This document shows positions 22,488-29,467 of a stretch of DNA of 35,110 bases, piece by piece. Both the position numbers and the translations under genes were made by a program. The notes under the pieces were generated by a model. The model saw only the letters and a program-made list of their open reading frames with translations, was not told the DNA's origin and searched no databases. How positions within the stretch are numbered: position 1 is the first letter of the stretch; each line of letters starts with the position of its first letter. Source of the stretch: DASPXK01 sp035637315 (GTDB taxonomy: Bacteria; Chloroflexota; UBA6077; JACCZL01); assembly GCA_035637315.1 (NCBI GenBank), contig DASPXK010000222.1, positions 1 to 35,110 of the forward strand, written 5' to 3'.

Positions 22488-23375
22488 CTACGCCTTCAGT
22501 CTGGGGTCCAGGTAGTCGCGAAGCCAGTCGCCGATGGTGTTGATGCCCAGCACCGTCAACATGATGGCCAGGCCCGGGAAGGTGTAGATCCACCACTGGC
22601 CGGTGATAATCTGGTCGCGTCCGGCGGCCACCATGCCGCCCCAGGTCGGCACGTCGGGGCCAACGCTCAGCCCCAGGAAGGACAGCGCGGCCTCGGTGAG
22701 GATGGTCTGGGCGACGGCGAAGCTAGCGATGACTATGATCGCCGCCAGCGTGTTCGGCAGAATGTGCTTGAACATGATCGCGGTATCGTTGACGCCGATG
22801 CAGCGGGCGGCCTCGACGAACTCCTTCTCGCGAACCGAGAGCACCTGGCCACGGACGACACGGGCGTAGGTCACCCAGTTGGTGATGGCGAGCGTCAGGA
22901 TCACGTTCCGCAGCCCCGGGCCGAGCACCGCCAGGAAGGCGATAGCCATCAGGATCTGCGGCATTGCCAGCTGGATGTCGGCCAAACGCATGATGACGTC
23001 GTCGGTCCGGCCGCGCCGATATCCGGCGAACAGACCCAGCGTCACGCCGACCGCGCCGGCCACAGCCACCGCGGAGAAGCCGACCAACAGCGAGATCTGG
23101 GCCCCGTAGATGACGCGACTCAGAATGTCGCGTCCCAACTCGTCGGTGCCGAGCAGGAAGCGGGCCTCGCCCTGGGGCAGCCAGGCTGGCGGCAGCTTGC
23201 TGTCGATCACGTTTCCCGCCCGCGGCGGGTGGGGCGCGATCAGCGGTGCGGCCAACGCCCAGAAGATCACAACCCCGAGCACCGCGAAGCCGAACAGTAC
23301 CAGCCGTCGAGCTCTCAGGCTGCGCCACAGCCTTTGCGAGTGGGCAGTAGGCAATAGGCGGTGAGCAGTGGGCAT
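22488..23375 (-). CDS. ABC transporter permease, DppC/OppC type, with a repeat-encoded N-terminus
   Basis: 295 residues from ATG 23375; the frame is open to a start at 23438, but 23375 fits best because the first 15 or so codons lie in a 7-bp repeat array. The resulting N-terminus M-P-T-A-H-R-L-L-P-T-A-H-S-Q is unlike other permeases and shows the repeat twice (P-T-A-H). After it come the normal parts: a first helix (F-A-V-L-G-V-V-I-F-W-A-L), F-L-L-G-T-D-E-L-G-R-D-I-L-S-R, five further helices, and the EAA region F-V-E-A-A-R-C-I-G with H-I-L-P-N-T. It pairs with the DppB-type permease at 23551 and the family 5 binding protein at 24559. OppD/OppF ATPases are not in the window. The natural start could instead be L-W-R-S-L-R-A-R downstream if a non-ATG codon is used. 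Confidence 0.88.
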   Translation of the reverse strand: MPTAHRLLPTAHSQRLWRSLRARRLVLFGFAVLGVVIFWALAAPLIAPHPPRAGNVIDSKLPPAWLPQGEARFLLGTDELGRDILSRVIYGAQISLLVGFSAVAVAGAVGVTLGLFAGYRRGRTDDVIMRLADIQLAMPQILMAIAFLAVLGPGLRNVILTLAITNWVTYARVVRGQVLSVREKEFVEAARCIGVNDTAIMFKHILPNTLAAIIVIASFAVAQTILTEAALSFLGLSVGPDVPTWGGMVAAGRDQIITGQWWIYTFPGLAIMLTVLGINTIGDWLRDYLDPRLKA

Positions 23376-23562
23376 TGTGATCACTTGGCCCTCCCGCCCG
23401 GGCCTGGCGGCCTTGCCAATCTCGGATGTCCGTTCCACCTTTACACTCGCTGCCTATGCCTACTGCCTACTGCCTACTGCCCACCGCCCACCGCCCACTG
23501 CCCACTGCCCACTGCCCACTGCCCACTGCCCACTGCCCACTCGCCACTGCCTACTGCCTCGT
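23339..23562. repeat. Inverted heptamer array joining two permease genes (locus C)
   Basis: On the plus strand, five units at 23339-23373 (AGTGGGC, AGTAGGC, AATAGGC, GGTGAGC, AGTGGGC); then an 84-base spacer; then 15 unbroken 7-bp units at 23458-23562 of the type GCCCACT with GCCTACT and GCCCACC variants. The two consensus units are exact reverse complements. The stop codon of the upstream permease (23551-23553) lies inside the second-last unit of the long arm. The start codon of the downstream permease (23373-23375) lies at the edge of the short arm. The period is 7 bp in both arms, so every reading frame is crossed. This is not a CRISPR: there are no unique spacers. Confidence 0.9.
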
Positions 23563-24492
23563 CGCCCGTACGCGCGGGTCGAGGTAGCCGTACAGCAGGT
23601 CCACCGCCAGGTTGAGCGTCACGAAGACGGTCGCCAGCATCGTCACACACCCAACGACCACTGGGAAGTCCTTCTGGCCAATCGCCTTGACCACGAGGGC
23701 GCCGACGCCCGGCCAGGCGAAGACGGTCTCGGTGATGACCGCGCCACCCAGGAGGGCGCCGAACTCCAGTCCGACGACCGTCACCACCGGAATCAGGGCG
23801 TTGCGGAGCGCATGTCGGAGGACTACCGCTCGCTCGGCCAACCCCTTGGCCCAGGCGACGGTCACGTACTCGAGGCCGAGCGTCTCGAGGAGACTGGAGC
23901 GCACCAGGCGGGCGTTGCGGGCCATCGAGAACGCGCTCAGGGTCAGGGCGGGCAGCACCAGGTGCCGCAGCTCATCCTCGGGTCCGCCTTGGCCCCGCCC
24001 GCCGATCGGGAACCAGTTGAGCATCCCACCGAACACGAACAGCAGCATGATCCCGAGGAAGAAGTTCGGCGCGGATTGGCCGACCATGGCGCCAAGCATG
24101 CTGGACTGGTCCCAGACGCTGTTTCGACGGGTGGCGGAGATGATCCCGACTGGGAATGCCACCAGCAGGGCGATCAGGATCGCGGCCGCGGACAGCTCCA
24201 GGGTGGCCGGGAGCCGTTCGAGGACGATCTGGGTGACGGGTAGCCCCTGGCGGAGCGAGGTCCCAAAGTCTCCCTGCACCGCCTTTCCCAGGAACTCGCC
24301 GTACTGGATGTACCACGGACGATCAAAGCCCAGCAGATGGCGGACGCGCTCTACCTCGGCCTGGGTCGCGTCCGTGCTGACGCTCAGGAACGTCGGGTCG
24401 CCGGTCTGGAACAGGATGAAGTACGCGAGCGTCGTGACGCCCAGCAGGACGAGTACCGACTGCAACAGGCGTCTGACGACGTACGTAGCCAT
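23551..24492 (-). CDS. ABC transporter permease, DppB/OppB type
   Basis: 313 residues. N-terminus Y-V-V-R-R-L-L-Q-S-V-L-V-L-L-G-V and the D-R-P-W-Y-I-Q-Y region are typical of the first permease of peptide/nickel importers. The L-E-L-S-A-A-A-I segment precedes the core, with the EAA region V-A-W-A-K-G-L-A-E-R-A-V then H-A-L-R-N-A-L-I-P-V, followed by F-A-W-P-G-V-G. Six hydrophobic segments. The start ATG 24492 lies in one inverted heptamer array (24488-24564) and the stop 23551 in another (23339-23562), so both gene borders are repeat-derived; the last residues R-A-T-R-Q are encoded at the array edge. It acts with the 22488 permease. Confidence 0.92.
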   Translation of the reverse strand: MATYVVRRLLQSVLVLLGVTTLAYFILFQTGDPTFLSVSTDATQAEVERVRHLLGFDRPWYIQYGEFLGKAVQGDFGTSLRQGLPVTQIVLERLPATLELSAAAILIALLVAFPVGIISATRRNSVWDQSSMLGAMVGQSAPNFFLGIMLLFVFGGMLNWFPIGGRGQGGPEDELRHLVLPALTLSAFSMARNARLVRSSLLETLGLEYVTVAWAKGLAERAVVLRHALRNALIPVVTVVGLEFGALLGGAVITETVFAWPGVGALVVKAIGQKDFPVVVGCVTMLATVFVTLNLAVDLLYGYLDPRVRATRQ

Positions 24493-24564
24493 CAGCTATC
24501 GGCTGTCAGCCATCAGCCGTCAGGCATCCGCTGATAGCTGACGGCTGATAGCTGATAGCTATCC
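24488..24564. repeat. Inverted heptamer array between binding protein and permease (locus B)
   Basis: Eleven consecutive 7-bp units cover 24488-24564 exactly. Plus-strand units are gccatca, gctatcg, gctgtca, gccatca, gccgtca, ggcatcc, then gctgata, gctgacg, gctgata, gctgata, gctatcc. The first group is the inverted form of the second (the complement of gctgata is a rotation of gctatca), so the transcript can form a long hairpin with almost no loop. The permease start codon (24490-24492) is inside the first unit and the binding-protein stop (24559-24561) inside the last. The array therefore reaches exactly from stop to start. Confidence 0.9.
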
Positions 24565-26310
24565 GACTAGCTTCGCCTCGGTCATCCGGATCCGCTCGGT
24601 GGCTGCCGCCTCCCATTCGATGCGTTTGCTGACGCCGTAGAAGTCGACCTGGTGGTACACGTAGATCCAGGGCGGGTCGTCGTAGGCGATCGCCCACATC
24701 TGGTTCATCAGGTCCTGGCGCTTCTTGTCGTCAAGGGTGACTTTCAGCTCGTCGAACAGCTTGTGGTACTCGTCGTTCTCCCAGTGAGTGGAGTTCAGCG
24801 AGAAGTCTTTATGGATGTAGTTGAGCTCCTCTTGGCCGGTGAACGGGGCGCCCAGCCCGAGCAGGAAGATCTCGGAAGGGTCGCGCTTGTTGAGGATGTC
24901 GCCCGCGTAAACAGACCAGTCCAGGACTTTCAGCTCCACTTCGACGCCCAGTCGCTGGAGGTCCTGCTGCACGGCCTGAGCGATCTCCTTGTCCTTGATG
25001 TAGCGGCCGCTCGGGGACATCAACGTGACGGAGAACTTCTGTCCATCCTTGTTCAGGATGCCGTCTGAGCCCGGCTTCCAGCCGGCCTCAGATAGCAGCG
25101 ACTTGGCCTTCTCCAGGTCGTACGGATACGGCTTGACATCGGGCGGCTCGTGTGGGGGGTTGAGGATGGTCTTGGTGCGCGTTCCGGCCCCGTTGAGCAG
25201 GGCGCGGTTGACCGCGTCGAAGTTGAACGCATAGTTGAACGCCTGGCGGACTCGCTTGTCGGTCAGAAACGGACGGTCATACCGCATCCCGATGAAGATG
25301 TTGCGCCCACCCGCGACCTTCGAGATGCGGCCCTTCTCGCTGCGCTCGACGATCGGGACCTGGTCGGGGGCGACGTTCACGATGACGTCGGCCTGGCCGT
25401 TCTGCAGCGCCAGGACGCGCGTGGAGAGCTCTGGGACCGGCTTGACGATGACCTGCTTGATGTTCGGCTTAGGGCCCCAGTACCCATCGAACGCCTCCAG
25501 CACTACGCGGTCGTCCTTGACCCACTCGACCAGCTTGTAGGCGCCGGAGCCGACCGGTTGGGTGGCGATCTTGGCGAGGTTCGCCTCGGACTCGTCCGCG
25601 TACACGCCGGGTGGCATGACCTCGACCGATGCAAGCAGGTCGGGCACGATCGCGGCCGGGTCCTTGGTCTTCATCCGGACCGTGGTGGCGTTCACGACCT
25701 CCGCGGAGTCGAAGCTGGTCAGCCGTCCGAACGTGCCCTGAATCGTCGGTTTACCGCCAACCTGTTGCTTGGCCTGGCGAGTCAGGCTGAATTTGACGGC
25801 CTCGGCGTCAGCGGGCGTCCCGTCGTGGAACTTCGCGCCACTGGGGATCTTGAACTCCCAGGTCCGCTCGTCGACGAGCTTCCACTCCTGGACGAACTCG
25901 GGCACGATCTTTAGCGACTTCGGGTCCCGCCAGGTGTGGAAGCTGAAGACATGGGCATTCATGGTGAACTCTGGGACCGAGTTACGGAACGCCGGGTCCA
26001 GGGTGTTGGCGTCGACACCTTGCATGACGATGACCGGGCTGGCGCCCGCCACCGCGGGCGCCTGCTGGGCCGGCTTGGCCTCGGCCGCGGGCTTGGACTC
26101 GGCTGGCTTCGCCTCGGCGGGTTTCGCCTCTCCCGGCTTCGACTCGGCTGGCTTGGGCGGCGCGGGGGCAGCGGCCTGCTGGCAGGCGACCCCGAGCGAC
26201 ACCAGCGTCCCCGCCCCGGCGCCGAGTGCTACGAGCCGCAGGAAGCGCCGTCGATTGAGCCTGGCGCCCCAGGTGACCTCACCCGTCTGGCCCTCAATCT
26301 CTTGTCTCAT
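24559..26310 (-). CDS. ABC transporter substrate-binding lipoprotein, family 5 (peptide/nickel type)
   Basis: 583 residues. ATG 26310 has AAGGAG nearby. Tat-like N-R-R-R-F-L-R (20-26) and lipobox L-G-V-A-C (Cys43), followed by an Ala/Pro/Lys linker with P-A-E-S-K-P and P-A-E-A-K-P type repeats (about 50-85). The mature domain shows the family 5 signatures V-D-A-N-T-L-D-P-A, then W-E-F-K-I-P-S-G-A-K-F-H-D-G-T-P and D-R-P-F-L-T-D-K-R-V-R-Q-A-F-N-Y-A. It captures peptides, nickel chelates or similar solutes outside the membrane. The ligand cannot be told. It is the first gene of the unit with its own promoter (26366-26394). The stop codon lies in a heptamer array. Confidence 0.93.
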   Translation of the reverse strand: MRQEIEGQTGEVTWGARLNRRRFLRLVALGAGAGTLVSLGVACQQAAAPAPPKPAESKPGEAKPAEAKPAESKPAAEAKPAQQAPAVAGASPVIVMQGVDANTLDPAFRNSVPEFTMNAHVFSFHTWRDPKSLKIVPEFVQEWKLVDERTWEFKIPSGAKFHDGTPADAEAVKFSLTRQAKQQVGGKPTIQGTFGRLTSFDSAEVVNATTVRMKTKDPAAIVPDLLASVEVMPPGVYADESEANLAKIATQPVGSGAYKLVEWVKDDRVVLEAFDGYWGPKPNIKQVIVKPVPELSTRVLALQNGQADVIVNVAPDQVPIVERSEKGRISKVAGGRNIFIGMRYDRPFLTDKRVRQAFNYAFNFDAVNRALLNGAGTRTKTILNPPHEPPDVKPYPYDLEKAKSLLSEAGWKPGSDGILNKDGQKFSVTLMSPSGRYIKDKEIAQAVQQDLQRLGVEVELKVLDWSVYAGDILNKRDPSEIFLLGLGAPFTGQEELNYIHKDFSLNSTHWENDEYHKLFDELKVTLDDKKRQDLMNQMWAIAYDDPPWIYVYHQVDFYGVSKRIEWEAAATERIRMTEAKLVG

Positions 26311-26365
26311 GTCTGCACGCTCCTTTCTGCCAATGGCTCGGAACAGCTACACGATCCATGAGGGC

Positions 26366-26394
26366 AATCTAACTCGAAGCCGGAAGGGTGTCAA
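26366..26394 (-). promoter_or_regulatory. Sigma-70-like promoter of the peptide-type ABC unit
   Basis: TTGACA (26389-26394, minus), 17-bp spacer, TAGATT (26366-26371), 56 bases before ATG 26310. It is among the best promoter matches in the window and suits the high expression expected of a binding-protein gene. Confidence 0.6.
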
Positions 26395-26416
26395 GGTTAG
26401 CGGCGGTGAGAAACGT

Positions 26417-26531
26417 CCGCTCCCTCACGGTCGCGGTTCTGCGGTTCTGAGGACCGTGCGCGTGTCACGCTTGCCGAGTCGGGCCATCGGGCGCCGACGG
26501 GACCATCAGTACCGCGACCGTGAGGGAGCGG
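26417..26531. repeat. Perfect 21-bp inverted repeat, 73-bp spacer
   Basis: The arms 26417-26437 and 26511-26531 are exact complements over 21 bases (core ctccctcacggtcgcgg). The element lies between the tRNA cluster and the binding-protein promoter. Its right arm shares a 14-base core with 16917-16954, so it belongs to a dispersed family. The 279-base gap 26311-26589 holds this element and the promoter and no supported gene. Confidence 0.75.
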
Positions 26532-26589
26532 CCTGTCACCAGACAGGCGGTGTCCTGAGATGGGACTCGCGCCCGCGCGGCAGACAACC

Positions 26590-26665
26590 TGGTGCCAAGG
26601 GGCAGAATCGAACTGCCGACACCGCGGTTTTCAGCCGCGTGCTCTACCAACTGAGCTACCTTGGC
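26590..26665 (-). tRNA. tRNA-Phe (anticodon GAA)
   Basis: Acceptor arms at 26659-26665 and 26594-26600 pair fully (GCCAAGG/CCTTGGC). D-arm G-T-A-G-C-T-C-A-G-T-T-G-G, anticodon loop C-T-G-A-A-A-A with GAA, and T-arm with T-T-C-G-A-T-T. The 3' CCA is encoded (26590-26592). It is the last of three tRNAs on the minus strand, one base after tRNA-Val. Confidence 0.96.
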
Positions 26666-26666
26666 G

Positions 26667-26740
26667 TGGGCGAGGCAGGGCTCGAACCCGCGACCTCCTC
26701 GGTGTAAACGAGGCGCTCTAGCCGGCTGAGCTACTCGCCC
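26667..26740 (-). tRNA. tRNA-Val (anticodon TAC)
   Basis: Acceptor GGGCGAG (26734-26740) pairs with CTCGCCC (26668-26674), discriminator A at 26667. Anticodon stem C-C-T-C-G / C-G-A-G-G encloses the loop T-T-T-A-C-A-C with TAC. T-arm has G-T-T-C-G-A-G. No CCA is encoded, because the next tRNA begins one base later; CCA must be added by nucleotidyltransferase. Confidence 0.95.
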
Positions 26741-26774
26741 TGAACGATCCCACCGCACGCGCTACGCCGATCGG

Positions 26775-26857
26775 TGCCCCCGACTGGACTCGAACCAGCA
26801 CGCCCTCACGGGCACAGGCCCTCAACCTGCCGCGTATACCTATTCCGCCACGGGGGC
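26775..26857 (-). tRNA. tRNA-Leu (anticodon GAG)
   Basis: Class II tRNA of 83 bases: acceptor GCCCCCG (26851-26857) pairs with CGGGGGC (26776-26782), discriminator A at 26775. Anticodon stem G-C-A-G-G / C-C-T-G-T with loop T-T-G-A-G-G-G gives GAG. There is a long variable arm (G-C-C-C-G-T-G-A-G-G-G-C) and T-arm G-G-T-T-C-G-A-G-T-C. The 3' CCA is not encoded (CCG follows the discriminator). It is the first gene of the cluster. Confidence 0.95.
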
Positions 26858-26867
26858 TCGCACGCAG

Positions 26868-26897
26868 AGTATACGGCCGCCGGAAAGAGCCTCGCAA
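26868..26897 (-). promoter_or_regulatory. Promoter of the tRNA cluster
   Basis: TTGCGA (26892-26897, minus), 18-bp spacer, TATACT (26868-26873). Transcription would start a few bases before the 5' end of tRNA-Leu (26857), as expected for a tRNA operon. Confidence 0.6.
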
Positions 26898-26927
26898 GCG
26901 GGAATGACCAGGCATCCGGTACCGGCC

Positions 26928-26991
26928 GGGGCGAAGCATTCGCGCGCATGGTCTGCGCGCGCCGGATCGTGGCGCGGCAATGCTTCGCCCC
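26928..26991. repeat. Inverted repeat at the end of the MFS gene
   Basis: ggggcgaagcatt (26928-26940) is exactly complementary to 26979-26991, and the 38-base interior has a second GC-rich pairing (cgcgcgc / gcgcgcg). The right arm touches the stop codon of the MFS gene (26991-26993). It could act as terminator for that gene; the arm resembles a dispersed repeat seen in GC-rich environmental genomes. Confidence 0.65.
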
Positions 26992-28274
26992 TACGCGGCC
27001 GAACCCGGCTCGGCGGAGGCCTGGTATCGCGCTAGCCGAGCGCTCGTCGCCAGGACGCCGCTGATGAGGCCAGCCCCGAGCACAAGCAAGCCAAGGACCA
27101 GCAGGGTCCAGTCGACACCCGCTAGGTCGGCGAGCTCGCCCAGAAACAGCAGTGGTGCGACGCCCACCACGTTGCTCATAACGAGCTGAACCGCGAATAC
27201 TCGCCCGCGAACGTCAACCGGGGCCCGCTCCTGGATGATCGTCTGGGCTGGGACGACCACCGAGACGAACGCCAGGCCGGTCACAAGCGCCGTCGCCATC
27301 ACGACCGCCAGCTCGATCCCGCCCGGTGGGCTGCCTGGGTGGAACGACTCGCGGAGTGAACCGACGAACGACAACGAGCTCAGGCCGAGGCCGATGGTCA
27401 CCAGTCCGCCGTTGGTCAGGCGGTGTCGGTCCAGCCCCTGGCCCCAGCGGCTCAGCACGGTAGTCCCGAGCAGCATCCCGACGCCCGCCGGGGCGAGGAC
27501 GAAGACGCTGTTCTCCGCACGGATGCCGAGCACGTTCACCACGAACCCGGGCGCGAGCATGGCCATGACGATCGCCAGCGTCGCCCCGAGTGTCCAATGG
27601 ACCATTGCCCAGGAGACGATCCGGTCTGCGTGGATGAACGACAGGACCTCGCGGACCTCCCCCCACAGGGCCGCAAAGCCCTCCACCTTATCTTGAACTC
27701 GACGGCGAGTGGAGGGCAGTGGCCAGAGCAGTGCGGCGCACAGGGCCAGCGACACGGCTACCAGGCCGAACAGTCCGTCCGAGCCCACCAGGTTCACCAC
27801 CAGCGGTCCAAGGAAGACCAGCCCGCCCAGCTGGGCGGCGGTGAAGGTGAGGTGGAACAGGGAGTTAGCCTGGATCAGACGACGCCGCTCGACGATGGCT
27901 GGGATCATGGCCACTTCGGCTGGCGCGAAGAATTGGCTAATGGTGGAGAAGATGAAATTGGTCAGATAGACGAGCCCGAGGTACTCGGTGAAGACGACGT
28001 AGCCGAGCGTCGCGATAGCCCGCAGCACGTTCGTGCCGATCAGCACCCAGCGTTTGTCGCGGCGATCGACGTACGCGCCGGCGACGAGCCCGAAGATGAC
28101 AGATGGCAGGATCATCGTCATGACCGCGACGCTCATGTGGACGCTGGAGTTGCTACGGGTCTGGACGAGCACCATGATTCCGTAGTTGACGGCGTTCTGG
28201 GCCGTCTGGCTGATGGCCTGGGCCAGCCAGAGCAGCATGAACTCGCGGTTTCGCCACAGCGAGCGGTCGGTCAT
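26991..28274 (-). CDS. Major facilitator superfamily transporter (MFS_3/EntS-like exporter)
   Basis: 427 residues with about 11-12 hydrophobic segments. N-terminus L-W-R-N-R-E-F-M-L-L-W-L-A-Q-A-I-S is the usual opening of EntS-like (MFS_3) exporters. The loop between helices 2 and 3 has G-A-Y-V-D-R-R-D-K-R-W, the MFS motif A variant. Near the end E-R-A-P-V-D-V-R-G-R-V-F-A-V-Q is the matching loop in the second half, also typical of the group. Such proteins pump out siderophores, drugs or other small molecules with proton flow; the solute is unknown. The start ATG overlaps the DUF951 gene stop by four bases, so it is the last gene of a pyrF-DUF951-MFS unit. Confidence 0.88.
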   Translation of the reverse strand: MTDRSLWRNREFMLLWLAQAISQTAQNAVNYGIMVLVQTRSNSSVHMSVAVMTMILPSVIFGLVAGAYVDRRDKRWVLIGTNVLRAIATLGYVVFTEYLGLVYLTNFIFSTISQFFAPAEVAMIPAIVERRRLIQANSLFHLTFTAAQLGGLVFLGPLVVNLVGSDGLFGLVAVSLALCAALLWPLPSTRRRVQDKVEGFAALWGEVREVLSFIHADRIVSWAMVHWTLGATLAIVMAMLAPGFVVNVLGIRAENSVFVLAPAGVGMLLGTTVLSRWGQGLDRHRLTNGGLVTIGLGLSSLSFVGSLRESFHPGSPPGGIELAVVMATALVTGLAFVSVVVPAQTIIQERAPVDVRGRVFAVQLVMSNVVGVAPLLFLGELADLAGVDWTLLVLGLLVLGAGLISGVLATSARLARYQASAEPGSAA

Positions 28275-28489
28275 AGGTCCAGGGGTAGCTCAGGCTCCGG
28301 CGTGCGGCTTACGAAGCTCTTGATCCGCCGCTCGAGCAGGCTGCGGGCGAGCAGGATGCGGCGGCCGCAGACCTGGCAGCGGAGCCCGATGTCGGCGCCC
28401 AGCCGGACCACGACGAAGTCGGAGTTGCCGCACGGATGCGGCTTCCGCAGCCGCAGCACGTCACCGAGCCGCAGCTCTAAGGCCGGCAT
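28271..28489 (-). CDS. DUF951 family protein
   Basis: 72 residues from ATG 28489. The product contains L-R-L-R-K-P-H-P-C-G, then F-V-V-V-R-L-G-A-D-I-G-L-R-C-Q-V-C-G-R-R and S-L-L-E-R-R-I-K, the complete pattern of the DUF951 family (about 60-70 residues). Three cysteines (one in H-P-C-G and the C-x-x-C pair) may bind metal. Function is unknown; homologues often lie near genes for translation or replication. The start overlaps the end of pyrF by 29 bases and the stop overlaps the MFS start, so it is in a tight translationally coupled unit. The last ten residues (P-E-P-E-L-P-L-D-L) are less conserved. Confidence 0.85.
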   Translation of the reverse strand: MPALELRLGDVLRLRKPHPCGNSDFVVVRLGADIGLRCQVCGRRILLARSLLERRIKSFVSRTPEPELPLDL

Positions 28490-29321
28490 CCAGCCGCTCC
28501 TGGCGAGCCGCTTCCAGGCGGCTCCGCAGCTCCTGCGCGACCGAGTGAGCGGCCGTCTGCCAGTCGGGTCCGGCGCTCGCATAGAGTACCTGCCGAGCCG
28601 CGTTGAGGATGATCCCGCCGCCGCGCGAGTCGAGCCCGGCCAGCACTGAGCCCTCCAAGTCACCCTGCTGAGCGCCGATACCTGGCACGAGAATGGGCAG
28701 GTCTGGCGCGAGCGACCGAACGTGTCTCAACTGGCGCGGATAGGTGGCCCCGACGACCAGGCCGCAGTTTCCGGCCTCGTTCCACTCGACAACGTAGCGG
28801 GCCACCCGCTCATAGAGCGAGATCGTTTCGGCGGCCTGGCTTGTGGCCAGGTCCTGGAAGTCGCCGGAGCCCGGATTCGACGTCTTGCAGACGACGAACA
28901 CGCCGCGGTCCCGATAGTCCAGGAACGGCTGGAGCGCGTCGTGGCCGAGATATGGGTTGACCGTGGCGGCGTCGAAGCCCCAGACGTCGAACAGGGCGCG
29001 CGCGTAGGCGGCGGCCGTATTACCCACGTCGCCCCTCTTCGCGTCGCCGATGCTCACCACGTCCTTCGGCAGCCCGTCGAGCGTGCGACGGAGGCCCTGG
29101 TAGCCGTCGATCCCGAGCGCCTCGAAAAACGCCAGGTTGGGCTTATAGGCGCAGACCAGGTCCGCGGTGGCCTCCACGATGCCGAGCGTGAAGCGCTCGA
29201 TCCAGCCGTCGCGTCCGACGAGCGAGGGTGGCGCGAGGCGCGGGTCGACGTCCAGCCCAACACAGAGCAACGACCGGTTGCGCTGCGCGGCGGTCGTCAG
29301 CTTCTCCACGAACAGGCTCAT
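28461..29321 (-). CDS. pyrF: Orotidine 5'-phosphate decarboxylase
   Basis: 286 residues, the longer type of PyrF (type 2). The signature D-A-K-R-G-D-V-G-N-T is complete (Asp93, catalytic Lys95, Asp98), with L-C-V-G-L-D-V-D-P near the N-terminus and Y-K-P-N-L-A-F-F-E for Lys60. V-N-P-Y-L-G-H-D-A-L-Q-P-F and S-N-P-G-S-G-D-F follow, and V-P-G-I-G-A-Q-Q-G-D is the phosphate-binding loop. It makes UMP from OMP in the last step of pyrimidine synthesis. It heads the minus-strand unit with DUF951 and MFS genes; no other pyr gene is in the window. It is divergent from the phosphonate-type operon. The ATG start at 29321 agrees with family length. Confidence 0.94.
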   Translation of the reverse strand: MSLFVEKLTTAAQRNRSLLCVGLDVDPRLAPPSLVGRDGWIERFTLGIVEATADLVCAYKPNLAFFEALGIDGYQGLRRTLDGLPKDVVSIGDAKRGDVGNTAAAYARALFDVWGFDAATVNPYLGHDALQPFLDYRDRGVFVVCKTSNPGSGDFQDLATSQAAETISLYERVARYVVEWNEAGNCGLVVGATYPRQLRHVRSLAPDLPILVPGIGAQQGDLEGSVLAGLDSRGGGIILNAARQVLYASAGPDWQTAAHSVAQELRSRLEAARQERLDAGLRAAAR

Positions 29322-29343
29322 CCGGCGTCGCCCCCTGCTGGGA

Positions 29344-29372
29344 TTGTGGGGTTGGGCGGCCGGTAGTATGAT
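29344..29372 (+). promoter_or_regulatory. Likely promoter of the phn-type operon
   Basis: TTGTGG (29344-29349), 17-bp spacer, TATGAT (29367-29372). It would give a leader of about 90 bases before the phnD start at 29468. Confidence 0.5.
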
Positions 29373-29378
29373 ACGCTG

Positions 29379-29463
29379 AATCGCGCGAGGTCGCGGCGAC
29401 CAGGTCTGATCTGGTCGCTCGTCGGGTGCCGCCGCGGAGCCAAGTCTCTCAGGGGAGGAAACC
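29379..29463 (+). promoter_or_regulatory. Structured 5' leader of phnD, possible RNA switch
   Basis: An 8-bp perfect stem gcgaccag (29396-29403) / ctggtcgc (29411-29418) with 7-base loop is followed by a second part, gccgccgcggagccaag with tctctcagg (about 29428-29451), and then the aggggagg ribosome site. The second part resembles the 3' half of glycine aptamers (C-G-C-C-G-A-A-G-G-A-G-C-A-A and C-T-C-T-C-A-G-G), but the expected 5' G-G-A-G-A-G-A partner is missing. I call it a structured leader of unknown kind. Confidence 0.3.
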
Positions 29464-29467
29464 GGTG

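Noticed and set aside
23458..23562. CRISPR array
   Set aside because: Units are 7 bp with no unique spacers and no cas genes nearby; it is a simple tandem array.
25150..25914. Open frame of 254 codons opposite the family 5 binding protein
   Set aside because: Antisense to a gene with strong family signatures; composition is that of a shadow frame.
29379..29463. Bona fide glycine riboswitch
   Set aside because: Only the 3' half is similar; the 5' G-G-A-G-A-G-A strand that should pair is missing and the downstream gene is a phosphonate-type binding protein, so I kept it as a structured leader only.
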